Of a stretch of 47,569 bases of DNA, positions 10,295 through 21,496 are shown piece by piece. The DNA comes from an uncultured bacterium (GTDB taxonomy: Bacteria; Patescibacteriota; Gracilibacteria; Absconditabacterales; Absconditicoccaceae). The translations under genes were made by a program, and so were the position numbers. The notes beneath the pieces were generated by a model. The model saw only the letters and a program-made list of their open reading frames with translations, was not told where the DNA came from and did no database searches. The DNA lies in the NCBI GenBank assembly GCA_903953935.1, contig CAJBLF010000021.1:1-47569 (forward strand). Direction: 5' to 3'. The first letter of the stretch is position 1. Each line of letters opens with the position of its first letter.

Positions 10295-12343
10295 ATGCAC
10301 CTCAAAGAAAAAAAATTTCTCTATCTTTCCGAAGATCATGTGTTTAATTTTTCAGAGGAATTAGATAATGGGATCAAGATAAAGATGTTCGTCTGATTTG
10401 AGTCAGATAAGTTTTTGGATTTTCAAAAAGACTTGTTGCAAGATTTTTTGGCTGAACTCAAAGATAAAATTGTTCATCAAAATTATGAGATTAATGATGT
10501 TAAAGATTATTTTGAGACATCTCTCCAAAATTTAAATATCAAGCTCAAAGCCTTTGCCGATAAGGTTCGTGACATCGATTTTTTTCCGATAAAGTGATAT
10601 ATCCAACTTGTGATAGACAATATTCTTATGCTTTCTATGATTGGAGATGTAAGTGTTATGATTTTTAGAGACGAAAGATTGTATTATTCTCTCACTAATT
10701 CTCTCAATGATAAAGGAAAAATAGATTTATTTTCTGATTTCGTAGAAGGGGATATAGAAGGCCACGATCAAATACTTTATGTAGGTACTAAGATTTCTGA
10801 TGTCTTTGATACTAATGATTTCAAAGAAATGGAGAGCGTACTGAGGTCAGAAGACACACATCTCATTAATTTTTTCCAAGAATTACTTACTGCCAGATTG
10901 GATAAAAAGGCGTTTGGATTTATTTTTCATTATTTACTTACGGGTGCTACAGTAAAAACGTATGAAGCGTTTTCTGCAAAAATGAATGATAATTCGTTTT
11001 TGACTAAGATTAAATCTCTATTTCTTAAAAATAAATATCAAGCTACTGTTTCTATTCTTGGTGTCTTCATCTTGTTTATGGTTATCAATCTCCTTTCACA
11101 GGTACTTAAATCAAACACAGATACGTTTGTTACTTCAGATGGAGTAACTGTTGATTTGACTATAGAAGATATTAAAAAAGATCTCTTTATGTTTCAGGGT
11201 ATGGATCCTACATCTGAAGACAAATCCATAAAATATAATGAAATTCTTAGTAAGCTAGATGTACTTCAAAGTAAGTGAAGGCGACTTGAAGATGTTGCTC
11301 AATTTAGAAAACTACTCCAATCAGAATACTATAAATGATTCAATATCGTATATGTAAGTAGTTTAAATAAGTTTGATGATCCTACACTTGGTAAAAAAAC
11401 CAAAATTTTGAGTTTTAATCCTTCAGAGGCTTCACAATTGGGTGATGTTCAATCTCTTTATGTGTGGAGAAATATGATTGTAGCATGAAGCAAATCAGCT
11501 CTTGTATGAGCCCTTGATGATAATATGAGATGATCTTTGGTTAGTTATAATCTTCCTTCGACTGACATGCTAAAATGATGTAACCTCAATCTCCTTAAAG
11601 ACTGAATCTACTGTTTTACTAATAACTCTACTGTCTATTCTATAAATAAAGAATGAGCTCAACCAGTAACTACTACAGACACTGAACCGTTTACTAAAAA
11701 TATGGCAGGTGTTGTTACGTATGGAAAAGCTAATCTTTATGTTTTTGAAAATAGCGTAAGTGCTGCTGGTAATACGACTTTAGTTACTAGGTATCGTAAT
11801 ACTTTAGGTTCTCAAACTATTTATCAAGGATGACAAAAATATTATTTGGGTGCTAATATGACATGATTTTCTTTTGGTTCTGGGTTTTCTAGCTTTGCTG
11901 TCGATTGATCGTTTTTGACTTGGAATGGTGGTAAGCTTTACCAATTCCGAAGAAATCCTCCTACAGCATTTACTCTTGATGTCCGTGAGGTTAAATTACT
12001 CGGTGGAGACAAGAAAACATTACAATATTCTGATAATGTAAAAGTTATTAGTTCTATTAATTCCAAATACGTATTCTTGTTTGATAGAACAAATCAGACC
12101 TTTACTATATATGAATCTCGTCCAGCAAAAAGTGCAGATGCATATAACTATAGTCTCTATTATGTTTTTATGTTTAAGTTTGATCTTGGGGCTACGGTAA
12201 AAGTTGTTGATGTTGAAATTCCTGATATAAGCTGAAATAGACCAGAAATGTATATATTAACAAATGAATGAGTAAATAAAATTGCCTTGTATGAATTCAT
12301 AGATAGTATAAAAGACAATAAAGTCCTTAAACAACTTAATTAG
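10295..12343 (+). CDS. Large one-pass membrane protein, unknown function
   Basis: A 682-residue protein with a cytoplasmic-looking N-terminal domain (1-245), one membrane helix at about 250-270 (TVSILGVFILFMVINLLSQV) and an external region of about 400 residues rich in short beta-like segments (for example SLYVWRNMIVAGSKSALVGA, VKLLGGDKKTLQYSD), suggesting a propeller-like repeat fold. The N-terminal part (DNILMLSMIGDVSVMIFRDE, YSLTNS) faintly recalls PP2C-type phosphatase cores, but the metal-binding aspartates cannot be assigned. ATG 10295 is the first good start; the frame is open back to the previous stop, so a TTG start a little upstream is possible. A transmembrane sensor is one reading; no function is assigned. 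Confidence 0.75.
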
Positions 12344-12417
12344 TGATACGTGAAAAATGTTTGTCTCTATATTATTGTTTCTTATCTATTATTGTTTAGA
12401 AAATAAGCTTGAGAACT

Positions 12418-13998
12418 ATGGAAAAAATATCATCGAAACAACTTAGAGAACGTTGGAATTCATTTCGATTATCAAAACAACATATATACCTTCCAGAAAG
12501 TTCATTGATTGGAGGTAAGGAAAGTACAGCGATGTTTACTATTGCAGGAATGCAGCAACTTATTCCTTATCTTTCTGGTAAAGAACATTTGCTTGGTAAG
12601 AGATTGTTTAATATTCAGAAATGCATTAGAACTGTAGATATTGATGAAGTAGGCGACGCAAGTCATCTCACCTTTTTTGAAATGATGGGAAATCGATCAC
12701 TTGGAGATTATTTTAAAAAAGAATCAGTTCAACGAAGTTGGGAATTTTTAGTAGATGAGCTTGGCTTCGATCCTAAAAAATTAGCAGTTACTGTTTTTGA
12801 ATGAGATGCTGATGCCCCGAGAGATGATGAAACTGCAGAATATCGAATGTCAGTAGGAATGCCTGAAGAAAGAATAGCTTACATGGCTGCTGATAATAAT
12901 CGACGAAGTCCTGGTCCTGTATGACCTTGTTGACCTGATACTGAAATATTTTATTGGGTAGGGGAAAGTATGTTTCCACCTAAATGATCTAATCCTAAAA
13001 CTGATGAAGATAATCGATTGGAGATATGGAATAACGTGTTTATGGAGTTTTACCGTGACGATACGGGTAAACTAACTAAGTTAAAAAATCAAAACGTAGA
13101 TACAGGAATGTGATTTGAAAGAATGGCTAAGGTTTTACAGGAAAAACCTACGGTTTTTGATACAGATATATTCTCTCCCTTGATTGATCTGATCGAAAGG
13201 ACGCTTGATATTAGCTATAAGGGTAATGAAAGAAGATGTAGAATTGTTGCTGATCATATTAGAACGGCTTTTTTTCTTATCTCTCATGATATTATTCCTT
13301 CCAATGAAGGTAGATGATATGTTCTTAGAAGATTAATTAGAAGAATGTATTATAATTTTATGCTTTTAAAACCAGTTTCTGAACAGGTTTTTGATTCTTT
13401 CGTTTCTACTATTGTAACTTTCGTTGATGCGCTTATGGAAGCTTCTTCGGATACCAAAAACATTAGCATAGTGTTTATCAAAGAAACACATCAATTTCAA
13501 AAAACCATCAATAATTGACAAAGATTACTTGATGAACTTATTACATCAAATACAACTAAAACTATTTCTGGAAAGGATATATTTAAACTTTATGATACTT
13601 TTTGATTTCCTTTGGAATTGACCAAAGAAATTGTAGAGGAACATTGATTATCTCTTGATACCAAATGATTTGATAAAGAAATGATTGCACAACAAGAAAG
13701 ATCTCGTGCATGATCAAAAGATATGTTTAAACAAGGAATAGATCGAGCAAGTCATCTCCAAGGAATTCCTCCTACTACATTTATCGGATATGAAACATTG
13801 ACGTCTGATACTATTACCTTACTTAAGGATTTTGAAATTCAGGGACAAAGAATATTGGTTTTTGATTCTACTCCTTTTTATGCAGAAAGTTGAGGTCAGA
13901 TGTGAGATAGAGGAACTATATCACTAGATAATGATCAAAAGGTGAATATCATTCATGTCCAAAAATATAATTGAATTTTTCTTCATTTTGTTGGGTAG
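12418..13998 (+). CDS. alaS: Alanyl-tRNA synthetase, short form without editing domain
   Basis: A 526-residue class II synthetase that charges tRNA-Ala. Typical AlaRS motifs are present: KCIRTVDIDEVGDASHLTFF, FEMMGNRSLGDYFKKE, GPVGPCGPDTEIFYW, NQNVDTGMGFERMAKVL and GRGYVLRRLIRRMYY. The protein stops at VQKYNGIFLHFVGG (approximately), just inside the beta-barrel that precedes the editing domain, whereas bacterial AlaRS is usually about 870 residues. The HxxxH/CxxxH editing site and the C-Ala dimerisation domain are missing, and the next ORF is an unrelated peptidase. No frameshift can be repaired: the 23 nt to the next start hold no AlaRS-like sequence. ATG 12418 is preferred over an in-frame TTG at 12409. 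Confidence 0.9.
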
Positions 13999-14020
13999 AT
14001 TTATTTCTCTGTTTTGTTAT

Positions 14021-14590
14021 ATGCAATATATAGTTGCAAAATTTCCTTCTTGATTTCCTTCCAAAGATAGTCGTAGATGAACTTGTGGAATGTATACGCT
14101 CAAGGCAGTAATCGAATGATTTAATGGAAGTCAGATTAATAATTATAAAAATTATGCAAGTGGTTGGTTGAGTAGAAATACATGATATATGTTGCCTTGA
14201 GGATTATTAAAGGTTCTTAGACATCATTGATTATCATCACAGAGAGTATATTGTAAATGGACCAAGAAGACTAATAAAATCAAGGAATTACAAACGTTAT
14301 TAAATAAGGGCCCAGTTATTCTCTTGATTTCCCATGCGTATAGTAGTAAGAGAGATTTTTCTTTTCGTAGGGCATTTATGCTCCAACATTATATTAGTTT
14401 ATGGTGATATGATGATGAAAAGCGTGTGTTTTATGTATATGATTCTAATACAGAGAAACCTCATCATAAATGAGAAACATTGCCTGTCGGTAATATTCTT
14501 TTAGAATACGATAAATTACTTCGATACCGACGTTTGGGTGGTCGATGACTCTATAGAAATTTTGCAATAGCTGTTGACTACGTTTCTTAA
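14021..14590 (+). CDS. C39-like papain-fold cysteine peptidase
   Basis: A 189-residue protein with nine TGA glycines. RRGTCGMYTLKAVIEG carries the predicted nucleophilic Cys at the start of a helix. MLQHYISLWGYDDEKRVFYV holds the His of the dyad and VYDSNTEK supplies the Asp/Asn, an arrangement typical of the peptidase_C39_2 family. The sequence GYMLPGGLLKVLRHHGLSS fits the family's second helix. There is no signal peptide, and no ABC transporter or double-glycine leader gene nearby, so a bacteriocin-processing role is unsupported. It starts 23 nt after alaS and converges on the minus-strand gene at 14623. Confidence 0.75.
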
Positions 14591-14622
14591 TCTTTGCCAA
14601 CCTTTCTATCTCATTATAGTTT

Positions 14623-15114
14623 CTAATCTATTTGGTTGTATTTTGGAAAAAACGTATAGACTATTTTGTAAAATGCATCGATTACTTTGTCGAGTCCCTT
14701 TTCTTGTTTTAACATTCTTTCTGTAAGTATTCATTCAAGCTTGAACATTTCCTGTTCTACTTTTTTTCCTGTTTCTTGAAAATCTTTGTCTATGTTTCCC
14801 ATTTCATTGAGTGTTCTGAATCTTCGAAATAAATCATTGTATGCATCAAAAAATCTTTTGAATAATTGACCTCATTTTGTTTTGGTCATATCTTCTATTT
14901 TTTCGGCAATGTAGTCGTTGATGATATGTTGAATTTCTATTTTTTCATCAGCTGAAACACTTCTAAATATAGGTCCAAATACCTCGTGTTTTTCTAAATC
15001 AGAAAAATAAGGTATGTATTGTCTCTTTTCTTCGATATTTATTATGATATGTTTAATCTGATCATATTCCTGTTGTTTCATCTCTTGGTCTCTTACGTAT
15101 AGATAAAAATTCAT
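14623..15114 (-). CDS. Conserved helical protein of unknown function
   Basis: A 163-residue, mostly alpha-helical, highly charged protein with no membrane segment. Runs such as YDQIKHIIINIEEKRQYIP and GKKVEQEMFKLEG look amphipathic. Two TGA glycines follow TKTK and FKLE. The start codon lies 4 nt after the stop of the DUF1015 gene, so the two are almost certainly one operon and probably act together. I do not recognise a family. Confidence 0.65.
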
Positions 15115-15118
15115 TACT

Positions 15119-16468
15119 TTACTTTATTTTTCTGCATTCTAGATAATATCTTTTTTCTTCGGCTTCTCCCATAGAAAATGTTTTTCTCGGAAGTGCACCA
15201 TCTACTATTACTGTTTTGAAGAATGCTTTTTTGTCCATTATTGGTAGCGTGAATCCTATGTTTTGTTCTTTTGTACCTAATTGTTCTGTGATATCTTCTC
15301 CATGGATATAATCAATCTTTGCTTCCGAATATTTTTTTAGGTATTCATCCAAGAAAGCTTGTAGATTCCCAACCTCTAGATTGAATTTAGGATTTTGTAT
15401 TCCTGCTATTATATAGTTTCCTGCGTACATTATGCAAAAATAGTGTGTCGTAGCATCAGAATGTTTTTTGTTGTTTTTCATCTCTTCGAAATTAGTATAT
15501 GTTTCCATTGTTAATGTCGATCATTGTTTGGCAAAGTATTCTTTCATATCGTTGATCATGTTTTCTTGATGTATATTGAAAACCACTCTATGAATTGGTT
15601 CAAATGCTAATCAATCATCATGAATATTTACGAGTTCTACGAGTGCAAATCTTGCTGGATTATCTTCTTTTTCACTATCGTTGAGTTCTTGTTTTTTTTG
15701 CTCTCGAATAGCTTTTGCTGTTGCTAAAGAGTGATTTCCATCTCACATAGCAAAGAGTAATACTCAAAGATTTTGATTAATCTGATATTTTTGTTTAAAT
15801 ATTTCTCTGTCTGCTAAAGATTCAAGATGGTGTAGTATTGTTTGGATGCTTTCTTCGTCAGCAATTTTATATCATTGTATATGACCACCGTTCATCATAA
15901 GGTCAGTATCATATACTTTTGTGTAATTATCTAGATTTGCAAATAATGGTTCGATAACTGTTTTTTCTGGGTCATCTATGAGTACCATGATGTGTGGTGA
16001 TTCTAATGGTGCATCTTTTCTTATCTCTATTCTTGGTGGTAATCTATCTAGTATTGTTCCTTCGGTTGCTCTAATCAGGGTTTGTGATGATACACTATAG
16101 TCATATTGTTCTAAATCAAATGCTACTATCAATCCTTTTCTTGATGGTGTGTGAGATGTCTGTCTATCTACGAGTATAAAACATGATCATTGATTTTCTA
16201 GTATACCGTCTTGTAGATAGGTGTTCATGTATTTCTGGATTGATATGATCCTTTCTTGTTTGTTTTCTTTTCCCAAATATACTTCCGGAAATATAATATT
16301 GTAGGTAGATGGATCTTCTCCGATATTTTTTTGTACGGTTTCTCGATATTCAGGTTGAGATGTGTATTGATCGCATGCTACTACCGCCCATTTTTTATTG
16401 TCGACTCATTTTTTCGGAAGATAAATTTCCGGTACTTTCACTCCGATGCTTGGAAAAAATGTTTTCAT
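15119..16468 (-). CDS. DUF1015 family protein
   Basis: A 449-residue protein with the DUF1015 signature. It opens PSIGVKVPEIYLPKNG with WAVVACDQYTSQPEYR, and a central LLFAMGDGNHSLATAKA motif is the family's most conserved segment. IHRVVFN and DYIHGEDITEQLG match further family blocks. The fold is distantly related to ParB/SerK-type enzymes, in which a comparable motif binds nucleotide, but no reaction is established for this branch. The ATG at 16468 is preceded on the minus strand by a repeated TTTTATCATTT motif (see findings). The next gene follows after 4 nt. Confidence 0.8.
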
Positions 16469-16506
16469 TGTGAAATGATAAAATGATAAAATATTGAGAT
16501 GATTGT

Positions 16507-16764
16507 TTACTTATTTCTATATTTGATCCAAATTGTTTTGAATATTCACAATCCAAGTGTAGATATCATGAATCATATTGTAGGTATAATAGCGTTTATT
16601 CGTGGTTTAGGTAATTTTGCTGCATAAAAGAATATCACTATAACTGAATAGGTGAGTATCATTATAAGTATTTTTCTTGTTATGCTTGTTTCTCGTGCTT
16701 TGTCTGCCTCAACACGCTTGTTTCTTTCTTTTATTGCTTCTATTTCTTTTTGAATTTCCTGCAT
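16507..16764 (-). CDS. Small two-helix membrane protein
   Basis: An 85-residue protein. Residues 1-27 are a charged helix likely to form a coiled coil (EIQKEIEAIKERNKRVEADK). Two hydrophobic segments follow, at about 30-48 (KILIMILTYSVIVIFFYAA) and 55-77 (RINAIIPTIGFMISTLGLG), with a positively charged tail (WIKYRNK). By the positive-inside rule both ends probably face the cytoplasm. Two TGA glycines lie in the second helix. It sits between recJ and the DUF1015 gene on the same strand, with gaps of about 100 and 40 nt. No family is recognised. Confidence 0.6.
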
Positions 16765-16867
16765 GATGGTGTGATAATGAATAAAATCCTCAGGAGAGGA
16801 TCTCTATCGTATTGATTTGAATATATGTATTTGTTTGGATGATTTCAATTGAAAATATGGTGTTTTT

Positions 16868-18535
16868 TTATTGAATAGCCATTATATCTAAAAAATATCA
16901 TCAGTTATAGGTATCTCTTTTAACTTTACCTATAAGAGACACTCATTCTTGATATTTAACATCTAGAAGATCATCACTATCACCTCATTTTCCTCGGAAC
17001 ATACTAGTAATAATTTGATCTCCTATTTTCCCATGGATTTTAAGATGAGATTTTCCATTGTTTCCTACTTTTTCTATTTTTTGAATGCTGATGTTTTCTA
17101 TAGAAAATACTGGTTCTGTATTACCTTCTCCAAATGGCGCTAGTTTTTCAATATGTTGTAATGTCTCATGATTCCATTCATGTGCATATAATTTTGTATC
17201 AACCTTAATTATTTTTATCATATTTTCTTCTTTGATGTTTTCCTTGCAATATGCTTTAAATCTTTCTATTAATATCGGTAAATTTTCTTCTTTGACTGCC
17301 AATCATCAAGCACATTTATGTCCTCAGAATCTTTCTAATATATCTGCAGAATGACTAATCATCTCAATGATATTGAAATATGCAGGTCATCTTAAGCTTG
17401 CTACAGCTGTTTTTTTTATTTCATCTATTTTAAATACTGCTGCTGGTTTTGTATATTTCTCTGCCAACCTTCCCGCAACTATACCTACGATACCTTCGTG
17501 AAAATCTTTATCTGCTGCGATGATCATCTTATCATCCAAAATAACCATGCTTTCTGCTTTTTTGAAAGCTTCTTCTTGCATCTTTCTTCTTTCTGTATTG
17601 ATTCATTCTATTTTATCTAGATATTCTATCTGTTTTTCTCCTGAGTGAAGGAGAATGTTTAGACTGTCATATGGTGATTCTATTCTTCCTCCTGCATTTA
17701 TTCTTGGTCCTATCACAAATCCTATGTGAAATGTATCTACGTTCTTTTTTATGTTAAGATATTTTAGAAATCACTTAAGTGAGGAGGGGATATGTTCGTG
17801 ATTTTTATTTATCAGATCTAATCATTTTTTTACAATAACCCTATTCTCGTTGATAAGAGGAACCACATCTGCAACTGTTCCAATAGCTACTACTGGCAAG
17901 AAATAATTGAAAATTTTTTTCTTGATTTCTGTTGTGAGTGTTGATCTTTCTGCAAGCGCACAAATAAGTTTGAAAGTTACTCAAACTCCAGCCAATCATT
18001 TAAATGGATAGTTTGGCGAAACTAGGGGATTGATTACCGCAAATGCTTTAGGTATCTCAGTTCCTGGATGGTGGTGGTCAGTAATGATGAGATCAATCCC
18101 TTCTTTTTGTGCGTATTCAGCTTCTTTAACTGAAGAAATTCCGTTATCTACGGTTATTATTATGTGTACTCATTTTTTTTTAATCTGATCGATGTGGTGT
18201 GTTTTGATTCCATATCAATCTTGTATTCTATCAGGGTATTGGATACTTACGTTGGTGTAATTCAGAAATTTTTTGAAACATTGATATAGGCTATAACTAG
18301 AGGTTATTCCATCTACATCATAATCTCAGAATATCATAATTTTTTCTTTATTTTTCATCGCCAAAATAATCCTTTCTACGCTTTTTTCCATATCATTGAG
18401 GAGGAAGGGATTGTTTCGATATCCAGCAAATGTAGGATTAAGAAAAGAGTCGATATTGTCATCGATTCATCTTACTTTAAGGAGTCTAGTAATAAGATCT
18501 TCGTCTTGATTGTCGTGTATTACGTGATAATTCAT
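16868..18535 (-). CDS. recJ: Single-stranded-DNA-specific 5'-3' exonuclease RecJ
   Basis: A 555-residue DHH-family exonuclease for recombination and repair. Motifs in order: IMIFGDYDVDGITSS (metal-binding Asp residues), IITVDNGISSVKEA, IDLIITDHHHPGTEIP (the DHH motif), VVAIGTVADVVPL, and in the DHHA1 half DFHEGIVGIVAGRLAEKY and RFGGHKCAGGLAV. An OB-fold region follows from about residue 450. The length is typical of compact RecJ. The ATG at 18535 gives the usual short lead-in. Its neighbours upstream and downstream on the same strand are small unknown genes; a minus-strand terminator lies about 75 nt before its start. Confidence 0.95.
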
Positions 18536-18610
18536 ATTCAAATATATGTGAGAGGTTTGAAACAAATTGAGTGTGAATGAACTATATTTTTTTATGGAGT
18601 GATTACAAAC

Positions 18611-18637
18611 AAAAAAATTCCAGAAATACTCTGGAAT
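18611..18637 (-). terminator. Rho-independent terminator
   Basis: A perfect 8-bp stem, ATTCCAGA (18617-18624) with TCTGGAAT (18630-18637), followed on the minus strand by a run of seven T. It lies 11 nt past the stop of the minus-strand gene at 18648 and supports that frame over the overlapping plus-strand ORF. Confidence 0.85.
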
Positions 18638-18647
18638 CGAATTATAT

Positions 18648-19076
18648 TTATAATCCTAAGCTTTTCATTCTTGCTTTGGTTGCTTTTTTGTTCTTTTTGA
18701 TTGTTGTTAATGTGTTTTTTGTACTTGTGATTCTCTTGTTTTCTTCAGAGATTGATTTCTCTCCTATGAATTTTAGTATTGTGGGATCTATTCTGAAAAT
18801 ACCTAGTACTTCCCTTGACGGTGAGATATATTCCCCGTCTTTTGTTATTTGCCTTCTTTTTTTTGAATTAAATGTTGGGAATCGGTGTAATATCTCACTC
18901 TCTGACATATCTTTTTTACTTATGCCAATCTCTTGTATTGTGAAGCTATTTTTATTTGCTTGTATCACCTTACCCAAGGAGTGATGTCTATTTGCGTTCC
19001 AATTCAAGTACTTTACAATAATGAATGCTCCTATTGTAATCTCTTGTCCCTTGATACTTTCCCATTTTGTTTCCAT
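18648..19076 (-). CDS. Unknown basic protein, possible SH3/KOW-like N-terminal domain
   Basis: A 142-residue protein. The first 60 residues (GAFIIVKYLNWNANRHHSLGKV, NSFTIQEIG) read like a small beta-barrel of SH3 or KOW type. The last 30 residues are strongly basic (STKNTLTTIKKNKKATKARM), suggesting nucleic-acid or ribosome contact. None of its eight glycines is a TGA codon, in contrast to most neighbours. A plus-strand ORF of similar length overlaps it (18577-18984), but the adjacent minus-strand terminator and the more protein-like composition favour this frame. The function is unknown. Confidence 0.6.
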   Translation of the reverse strand: METKWESIKGQEITIGAFIIVKYLNWNANRHHSLGKVIQANKNSFTIQEIGISKKDMSESEILHRFPTFNSKKRRQITKDGEYISPSREVLGIFRIDPTILKFIGEKSISEENKRITSTKNTLTTIKKNKKATKARMKSLGL

Positions 19077-19143
19077 GATATTATGTTTTAGTCGTTATTA
19101 TTTTATTTTTGTGAAAATATAGTCTTTTGTGATAATATTACAA

Positions 19144-19170
19144 TTTTATTTTCTAAAACGAAAATATAAT
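19144..19170 (+). promoter_or_regulatory. Putative promoter of the structured RNA
   Basis: A perfect -10 TATAAT lies at 19165-19170, with only a weak -35 (TTTTAT at 19144-19149, 15-nt spacing). Transcription would start at about 19177, directly at the first hairpin of the RNA candidate. Confidence 0.5.
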
Positions 19171-19176
19171 TTCGAT

Positions 19177-19567
19177 GTCACCCCTACCATTCGGGGTTGC
19201 GTCTCAATTAAAAAAACACCCATGGATATACCATCAGTGTTTCCCCCTTTTATTTGTACTGTATTCGTACCATTTTTTTGCCCAAGAGTTTTTTAACGAG
19301 AGAGCATCGGGATGAGCTTCATACAGCCCACAATAATAATCAACTAAACTGACTATTGTTGTGGATTATAAGAACCGATACTCTCTCTAGGTCCATCTGA
19401 TCTTATTGGGTATAAGATCTAGATAGTGTTTAAGGAGGAAATACCTCCAACATAATTACCTATACCAAGGTACTGTGTAGTGATCCATATGACAAGTAAC
19501 TATGTTACTCTAAGTATACCCTGGATTTGCTTATATGCAAACATTCCACTGCATTGTTTTTTGTTTT
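19177..19567 (+). ncRNA. Unassigned structured RNA of about 390 nt
   Basis: No long ORF, but dense helix potential. CCCC/GGGG (19181-19184 with 19193-19196) and AACAC/GTGTT (19215-19219 with 19237-19241) come first. A long compound helix follows: GAGAGAG with CTCTCTC (19298-19304/19381-19387) and ATCGG with CCGAT (19306-19310/19375-19379), enclosing an 11-bp stem with one G-U pair (19328-19338/19354-19364). Then come GATCTTA/TAAGATC (19399-19405/19413-19419), GGAGG/CCTCC (19434-19438/19444-19448) and AGTAAC/GTTACT (19495-19500/19504-19509). A short hairpin at 19535-19554 before TGTTTTTTG may end it. No tRNA-like ends, tag frame or SRP tetraloop is visible, so tmRNA and SRP RNA are not supported. 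Confidence 0.6.
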
Positions 19568-19589
19568 TACTTTTTTATTGTTGACTTAT

Positions 19590-19629
19590 AAAGAAATACT
19601 CACATATGTTTGTTTGTGAGTATTTCTTT
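19590..19629. terminator. Strong 15-bp hairpin, probable bidirectional terminator
   Basis: A perfect 15-bp stem (19590-19604 with 19615-19629) around a 10-nt loop. On the minus strand it lies about 40 nt past the gdhA stop, and its own 3' arm ends in TTTCTTTATA, so it most likely ends gdhA transcription. It could also back up termination of the plus-strand RNA. Confidence 0.65.
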
Positions 19630-19667
19630 GCTAACAAAACGTTATCATTATCCTTTACGTAGAGAGA

Positions 19668-21002
<1,335 letters not shown>

Positions 21003-21043
21003 TACTACATAATTAAACGATAAAATGATATATATTACTTACA

Positions 21044-21319
21044 TTATTGTATACATATTTTTAAATTTTTATTGTTCATTAGTGCGTCAGCGACTTTTTT
21101 GTGTGCACTTCTGAGTATTCTACAAAAGGTTGGTGCGGAGATTTTCATTGTTTTAGCTGCAGCTATCATCGCTATCTTTTCATGATCAGATAATCTGATT
21201 GCTTCGTATTCATCGAGTCCTAATTCAATTGTTTCTTTAGTTCATTTTGAAAGTAATGGACCGAAGAGGTAGCATATAGGTGTGCATGTTACACATCTTT
21301 CTTTTTTTGTTCTGGCCAT
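21044..21319 (-). CDS. UPF0251 (DUF134) predicted DNA-binding protein
   Basis: A 91-residue protein of the DUF134 family. It opens MARTKKERCVTCTPICYLFGP with three cysteines, continues ELGLDEYEAIRLSDHEKIAM, and has a sigma-region-4-like helix-turn-helix, AAAKTMKISAPTFCRILRSA. Family members are small regulators, some likely with a metal or Fe-S site at the N-terminal Cys cluster. Located 41 nt before gdhA on the same strand, it may regulate it, though this is inferred from position only. One TGA glycine follows LLSK. Confidence 0.85.
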
Positions 21320-21496
21320 AAGGTATGATTAGGCGATAAAACGATGAAACATTGTAGCATTTTTAATTCTTGTAATTTGTTATATAATGAAATATATTTC
21401 ATAATCAAGAGAAAATGTATGTCTATTTTGACGTTCATTGTTTTTTTTGTTTAAATCTTTATTATTGCATCGATATTTATTCGTATATTTGTTATT

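Noticed and set aside
18577-18984. Plus-strand 135-codon ORF
   Set aside because: It overlaps the minus-strand gene 18648-19076, which has a terminator placed directly after its stop and a more protein-like composition.
19177-19567. tmRNA assignment for the structured RNA
   Set aside because: No acceptor-stem pairing of the ends, no T-loop sequence and no believable tag frame on either strand.
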